This document shows, piece by piece, positions 5,645 through 9,052 of a stretch of DNA of 9,052 nt. Made by a program: the position numbers and the translations under genes. The stretch's first letter is position 1. Every line of letters begins with the position of its first letter. The notes under the pieces were generated by a model, which did not search any database, was not told the origin of the DNA, and saw only the letters and a program-made list of their open reading frames with translations. Source of the DNA: Candidatus Delongbacteria bacterium (GTDB lineage: Bacteria; UBA4055); contig JAQVNT010000052.1 of the NCBI GenBank assembly GCA_028702975.1, forward strand, positions 1 to 9,052, read 5' to 3'.

Positions 5645-7649
5645 CAATGTTCTGTGCGAAATGACACCTTTCGATTATAAAATCCTTTCTCGGCGGCACT
5701 TCATCGCCCATAAGCATGGTAAATATTCTGTCAGCTTCGACGGCATCTTCGATATTGATCTTTTTTATGACCCTTTTCTCCGGATCGAGTGTTGTGTCCT
5801 TAAGCTGCTCGGGGTTCATCTCTCCCAAACCTTTATATCTCTGTACCTGAACACCTTTTCCGTCCTCTCCGCCCAGCTCGGCGACAAGGCTGTCTTTAAG
5901 CTCTTCATTGCCGGGGTAAACATAATGAGATACTTTGCCTTTGGAGACCTTGTAAAGAGGCGGCATAGCTATAAAAACATGCCCCCTTTTAATAAGTTCC
6001 GGCATATACCTGAAGAAGAAAGTGAGCAGCAGCGTGCTGATATGCGCACCGTCAACATCGGCATCCGCCATACATATTATTTTACCGTAGCGGAGCTTTT
6101 CAAGAGCAAAACCGTCGCCGCCCCCGCCGTTACCTTCATTATTCGTTCCGTTCGGGTAGTCGGCTTCGTTCTCGCCTATACCGGTACCGATGGCGTTTAT
6201 AAGACTTTTTATCTCTTCGTTGGCGAGCATTTTGTCAAGTCTGGCTTTTTCCACATTGAGGATCTTTCCTCTTAAAGGCAGAATAGCCTGATATTTTATA
6301 TCTCTTCCGTCAACGGCGGATCCGCCCGCGGAATCCCCCTCGACAATGAACAGCTCGCAGTCCATCGGGTTGGTACCCTTCATGCAGTCGTACAGTTTTG
6401 CCGGCATCGATCCGCCCTCAAAAGCTGACTTTCTTCTGATCATGTCCTTAGCTTTTCTTGCGGCTTCTCTCGCCCTTAGAGCTTCGGTACATTTGTCCAC
6501 GATCATCCTGGCGATCCTGGGATTCTCGTCCATCCACTCGAGAAGTTTCTCATAAACTACCGACTGGACTATACCCGTGATCTCGCCGTTCCCCAGCTTG
6601 GTTTTTGTCTGACCCTCGAACTGCGGTTCCATGACCTTGATCGAAATAACAGCCGTCAGACCCTCCCTGACGTCGCTGCCCGAAAGTTTCATTTTGTCAT
6701 TTTTAAATATTTTTGAGTCGAGAGCGTATTTATTTATGACCCTGGTAAGCGCGGATTTAAAACCCTCCTCGTGGGTTCCGCCTTCAATGGTGTGGATATT
6801 ATTGACATAAGATTCGATATTCTCTCTGTATGTATCATTCCATGACAGCGCAACTTCAAGCGGGTAATCATCTATTGTTTTTTCGATGTATATGGGTTCG
6901 CCGATGCTTTTTTTGTTCTCGTCAATGTATTTAACGAACTCGACAAGGCCTCCTTCGTAGATGAACTCGTCTGAAGGTAATGTTCCGTCCTCTTTTACGG
7001 AAGACTGTCTGTTGTCTTTTAAAGTTATCAGCAGGCCTTTGTTGAGGAACGCAAGAACTCTAAGCCTGTGGGCTATAGTTTCGTAATTATAGACAGTCGT
7101 CTCGAATATCTCGGGATCCGGATAAAAAGTCTGCCTTGTTCCTCTTATGTTCGATTCTCCAACGATCTCGAGATTTTTTACTGTTTTTCCTTTTTCGAAT
7201 TCGATCCTGTAATGCTTTCCGTGCTTATATACTTCCGTGATCATTTGTTTTGACAGCGCATTTACACAGGAAACACCAACCCCGTGGAGACCGCCTGAAA
7301 CCTTATAATTACCTTTATCGAACTTTCCGCCAGCATGAAGTATTGTCATCGCAACTTCGACGCCCGGTTTGTTTTCTTCCTTGTGAAGGTCAACAGGTAT
7401 ACCCCTTCCGTTGTCCAGAACAGAGATACCCCCGTCCTGTGTTATCTCAACATCGACCCTTGTACAGTGCCCGGCCAGCGCTTCGTCGATCGAGTTGTCA
7501 ACCACCTCATTCACAAGATGGTGTAGGCCTCTCGTTCCGATATCCCCGATGTACATGGCGGGTCTCATTCGGACAGCCTCCAAACCCTTTAGTACTGTAA
7601 TTGTGTCTGCCGAGTAGGTTTCTTTGTTCACTTCTTCAAATTCATTCAT
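5637..7649 (-). CDS. gyrB: DNA gyrase subunit B
   Basis: The ATPase and metal-binding subunit of DNA gyrase; 670 residues. The GHKL ATPase has LEAVRMRPAMYIGD (23-36), NEVVDNSIDEALAG (47-60; general-base E48, Mg-binding N52), VLDNGRGIPVD (77-87; D79) and KVSGGLHGVGVSCVNALS (116-133). The transducer region carries the QTK loop (EGQTKTKLGNGE, K349). The TOPRIM domain has FIVEGDSAGGSA (434-445; E437), LPLRGKILNVEKAR (457-470) and MADADVDGAHI (527-537; D529, D531, D533). The tail has QRYKGLGEMNPEQL. Compared with the usual GTGIGxDFDxxKLRY, a Gly/Asn-rich insert of about 18 residues lies at roughly 494-513. There is no long proteobacterial-type insertion. The start follows a strong GGAGG at 8-nt spacing and lies 16 nt after dciA. 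Confidence 0.97.
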   Translation of the reverse strand: MNEFEEVNKETYSADTITVLKGLEAVRMRPAMYIGDIGTRGLHHLVNEVVDNSIDEALAGHCTRVDVEITQDGGISVLDNGRGIPVDLHKEENKPGVEVAMTILHAGGKFDKGNYKVSGGLHGVGVSCVNALSKQMITEVYKHGKHYRIEFEKGKTVKNLEIVGESNIRGTRQTFYPDPEIFETTVYNYETIAHRLRVLAFLNKGLLITLKDNRQSSVKEDGTLPSDEFIYEGGLVEFVKYIDENKKSIGEPIYIEKTIDDYPLEVALSWNDTYRENIESYVNNIHTIEGGTHEEGFKSALTRVINKYALDSKIFKNDKMKLSGSDVREGLTAVISIKVMEPQFEGQTKTKLGNGEITGIVQSVVYEKLLEWMDENPRIARMIVDKCTEALRAREAARKAKDMIRRKSAFEGGSMPAKLYDCMKGTNPMDCELFIVEGDSAGGSAVDGRDIKYQAILPLRGKILNVEKARLDKMLANEEIKSLINAIGTGIGENEADYPNGTNNEGNGGGGDGFALEKLRYGKIICMADADVDGAHISTLLLTFFFRYMPELIKRGHVFIAMPPLYKVSKGKVSHYVYPGNEELKDSLVAELGGEDGKGVQVQRYKGLGEMNPEQLKDTTLDPEKRVIKKINIEDAVEADRIFTMLMGDEVPPRKDFIIERCHFAQNIDA

Positions 7650-7657
7650 TCCTTTTT

Positions 7658-7662
7658 CCTCC
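7658..7662 (-). promoter_or_regulatory. gyrB ribosome binding site
   Basis: Minus-strand GGAGG, 8 nt upstream of the gyrB ATG at 7649. A second purine block (AAAAAGGA) lies between it and the start. This is the best Shine-Dalgarno sequence in the window and fixes the gyrB start. An ATG 4 nt downstream is out of frame. Confidence 0.8.
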
Positions 7663-7665
7663 GGT

Positions 7666-7986
7666 CTATAAGAATACTATCTTTTTTATTTTTATGCTTC
7701 CGAGTTTCCCTCTGAGCTTTGTTTTTATCTCATCTTCAATGTGGTAGAATTCGTTCCTCCAGACCGAGCTTGTTACACGGACGAAAAGAACTTCGTTCTC
7801 ATATTTTATTACCCTTGTGACCTTTCCAAGTTTTTCCCCAACAGTTTCATTCCAGGCTTTCAGCACTCTTAATACGACCCCGAGCTTTGACAGTTCCGGC
7901 GTTGTTGAAACCAGGCTGTTAAGCACGGAATTCAGTCCCGGTATCCGTCTTGGTGCGTTATAGGTATGATCGGGTCTTTTTTTCAT
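7666..7986 (-). CDS. dciA: DciA (DUF721) replicative helicase-loading factor
   Basis: A 106-residue protein of the DUF721/DciA family, the widespread predecessor of DnaC/DnaI-type loaders that helps place the DnaB helicase. Family features are W45-N-E-T-VG50, a short basic stretch, LFVRVTSSVWRNEF (67-80) forming the KH-like fold's hydrophobic strand and helix, and a terminal basic strand SIKIKKIVFL. The position between recF and gyrB is the classical one (as for Mycobacterium Rv0004). The start is ambiguous: ATG at 7986 (MKKRPDH) lies 2 nt after the recF stop, while an in-frame ATG at 8007 would add seven residues and overlap recF by 19 nt. I prefer the shorter form because it fits the spacing of its neighbours. 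The N-terminal 25 or so residues are probably disordered. Confidence 0.88.
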   Translation of the reverse strand: MKKRPDHTYNAPRRIPGLNSVLNSLVSTTPELSKLGVVLRVLKAWNETVGEKLGKVTRVIKYENEVLFVRVTSSVWRNEFYHIEDEIKTKLRGKLGSIKIKKIVFL

Positions 7987-7988
7987 AT

Positions 7989-9052
7989 CTAAAATACCGC
8001 CGTACATTTGCCGTTTTCCACCCTGAAAAGCTGAGAAACTTTCTTATCAAGCTGGTCAATTATTCTGCTGTTGCTCGTCGTTATGAAAGTCTGGATGTCC
8101 TTATCGAGTATTTTTGCCACTTTCAGGCTTTTGAATTCATCGATTTCCGAGTAAAGGTCATCAAGTACGAAAATTGGATATTCGTCTGTAATGGATTTTA
8201 TATATTCGGTCCCGGCAAGTTTTAAGGCTACAAGGAAAATTTTATGCTGACCCTTCGAGCCGTATTTTCTTAAAGACCGTCCGTTTATCAGAAAATCAAA
8301 ATCGTCCTTATGCGGACCGATCACAGATACTCCCCTCCTGATCTCCTGATCCTTTTGTTCTTTCAAAAGCCCGGTAAGGCTTGTTCCGTAATCGTGCATA
8401 TCCATTATTGTTTCATAATTTATGCAGCCCGAATACAGACCGTCTGAAATAAATTCAAGTATTTCGGTAAAATACGGAAGGAATTTTTTTATAAATTCCG
8501 TTCTTTTTTCAAAGATCCCTTTCCCGTCAGCAGCTATTTTTGAATTGTAAATGCCGATCAGTTCCGCTGCCTGCGGTCTCCCTTCCTTTATTTCCGAAAG
8601 GACTTTATTCTTCTGTTTAATGACCGAAATATATTCGTTAAGAAGATGCAGATAATCCGCATCTGTCAGCGAGATCATTCTGTCGAAGAAATCTCGTCTG
8701 GACGCCGGCGGCCCCGTGGTTATCAGGCTTTCATCCGGAATAAGGTAAACTATGGGGATCTTTCCCCACATTTCCGAAAATCTTGTTATTCTCTTGTTCT
8801 GATACATTATTTTTTTTATTTTCCCGTCAAAACTTATAACCACTTCAATATCTCTTCCGCTGTTGTTGACAAATTCTCCGCTGATATAAAATCCGCTCTC
8901 GCCGAACTTTATCATCTCTGAATAGCTCACGGTCCTGAAACTCGAAAGTAGACCAAGCACCGAAACAGCTTCTGCAATATTTGTTTTACCCTGACCGTTG
9001 AGGCCCGTGAAACATATGATATTTTTAGAAAATTCCAGTTCCAGCGTTTCGT
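7989..9052 (-). CDS. recF: DNA replication and repair protein RecF (5' partial)
   Basis: An SMC/ABC-like ATPase that binds single-/double-strand DNA junctions and, with RecO and RecR, promotes RecA loading at gaps. 353 residues are visible; the frame is open to the window edge and perhaps ten or so N-terminal residues are missing. A GTG at 8960 is an internal Val, because the preceding codons encode the Walker A loop GLNGQGKTN (visible residues 16-24). Further family motifs are IPDESLITTGPPASRRDFFD (the usual GSPxxRRxFLD region), IGPHKDDFDFLING, the ABC signature-like YGSKGQHKIFLVALKLAG, Walker B YPIFVLDDLYSEIDE and the terminal TFITTSN. All key catalytic elements are present. It is the most upstream gene seen in the operon; dnaN and dnaA are expected beyond the right edge, but this is inference from gene order in other bacteria. 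Confidence 0.95.
   Translation of the reverse strand, partial: ETLELEFSKNIICFTGLNGQGKTNIAEAVSVLGLLSSFRTVSYSEMIKFGESGFYISGEFVNNSGRDIEVVISFDGKIKKIMYQNKRITRFSEMWGKIPIVYLIPDESLITTGPPASRRDFFDRMISLTDADYLHLLNEYISVIKQKNKVLSEIKEGRPQAAELIGIYNSKIAADGKGIFEKRTEFIKKFLPYFTEILEFISDGLYSGCINYETIMDMHDYGTSLTGLLKEQKDQEIRRGVSVIGPHKDDFDFLINGRSLRKYGSKGQHKIFLVALKLAGTEYIKSITDEYPIFVLDDLYSEIDEFKSLKVAKILDKDIQTFITTSNSRIIDQLDKKVSQLFRVENGKCTAVF

Noticed and set aside
5661..6275. A 204-codon plus-strand open frame opposite gyrB
   Set aside because: It lies wholly antisense to highly conserved gyrB motifs, lacks a recognisable domain and has no good ribosome binding site; it is a shadow of the gyrB frame.
7989..8960. recF starting at the GTG at 8960
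   Set aside because: The frame stays open to the window edge and the upstream codons encode the Walker A loop, so this GTG is internal.
1..9052. CRISPR array, tRNA, transposase, phage or defence system
   Set aside because: Nearly all of the window is covered by recognisable genes with gaps of 2-31 nt; no spaced direct repeats, mobile-element genes or RNA gene signatures were seen.

Overview
This 9 kb window is a dense bacterial chromosomal segment, part of a DNA-replication/topology gene cluster. Six genes on the minus strand follow recF in the same orientation: recF (running off the right edge), dciA, gyrB, a GNAT acetyltransferase, pyrF, a topoisomerase A-subunit gene of the ParC type, and a secreted beta-propeller-like protein. 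Gaps between them are 2 to 16 nt, with one 8-nt overlap, so they look like one transcription unit read right to left. The unit ends at a strong hairpin plus T-tract at 638-665. From the left edge a single plus-strand gene, a MOSC-MogA molybdopterin-type fusion missing its start, converges on the same hairpin. There is no gene-free stretch above about 35 nt, and I see no tRNA, rRNA, CRISPR array, insertion sequence or phage gene.

Organism: base composition is moderate, somewhat below 50% GC by eye, and genes start mainly with ATG preceded by G-rich Shine-Dalgarno-like sequences. The recF-dciA-gyrB order is the ancestral arrangement found next to dnaA/dnaN in many phyla. The A subunit has the APRYIEARL active site and the C-terminal domain style of Bacteroidetes-type ParC. 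This points to a member of, or a lineage near, the FCB/spirochaete part of the tree, possibly an uncultured candidate phylum; a confident phylum cannot be given from this window alone.

Functional reading: RecF (gap repair at stalled forks), DciA (replicative helicase loading) and the type IIA topoisomerase subunits form a coherent replication/topology group. PyrF supplies UMP for nucleotide pools. The GNAT enzyme and the exported propeller protein have no assigned role here and are probably passengers of the operon, though their tight spacing implies co-expression.

The points most worth a second look are these: a classical gyrase-type B subunit shares its operon with a ParC-type A subunit rather than GyrA; that A subunit has a short C-terminal domain and a QPDLF tail resembling a beta-clamp-binding peptide; GyrB carries a Gly/Asn-rich insert in its TOPRIM region; an uncharacterised exported beta-propeller-like protein ends the operon; and the MOSC domain lacks the usual cysteine motif. 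I found no clear evidence for an entirely new multi-gene system.
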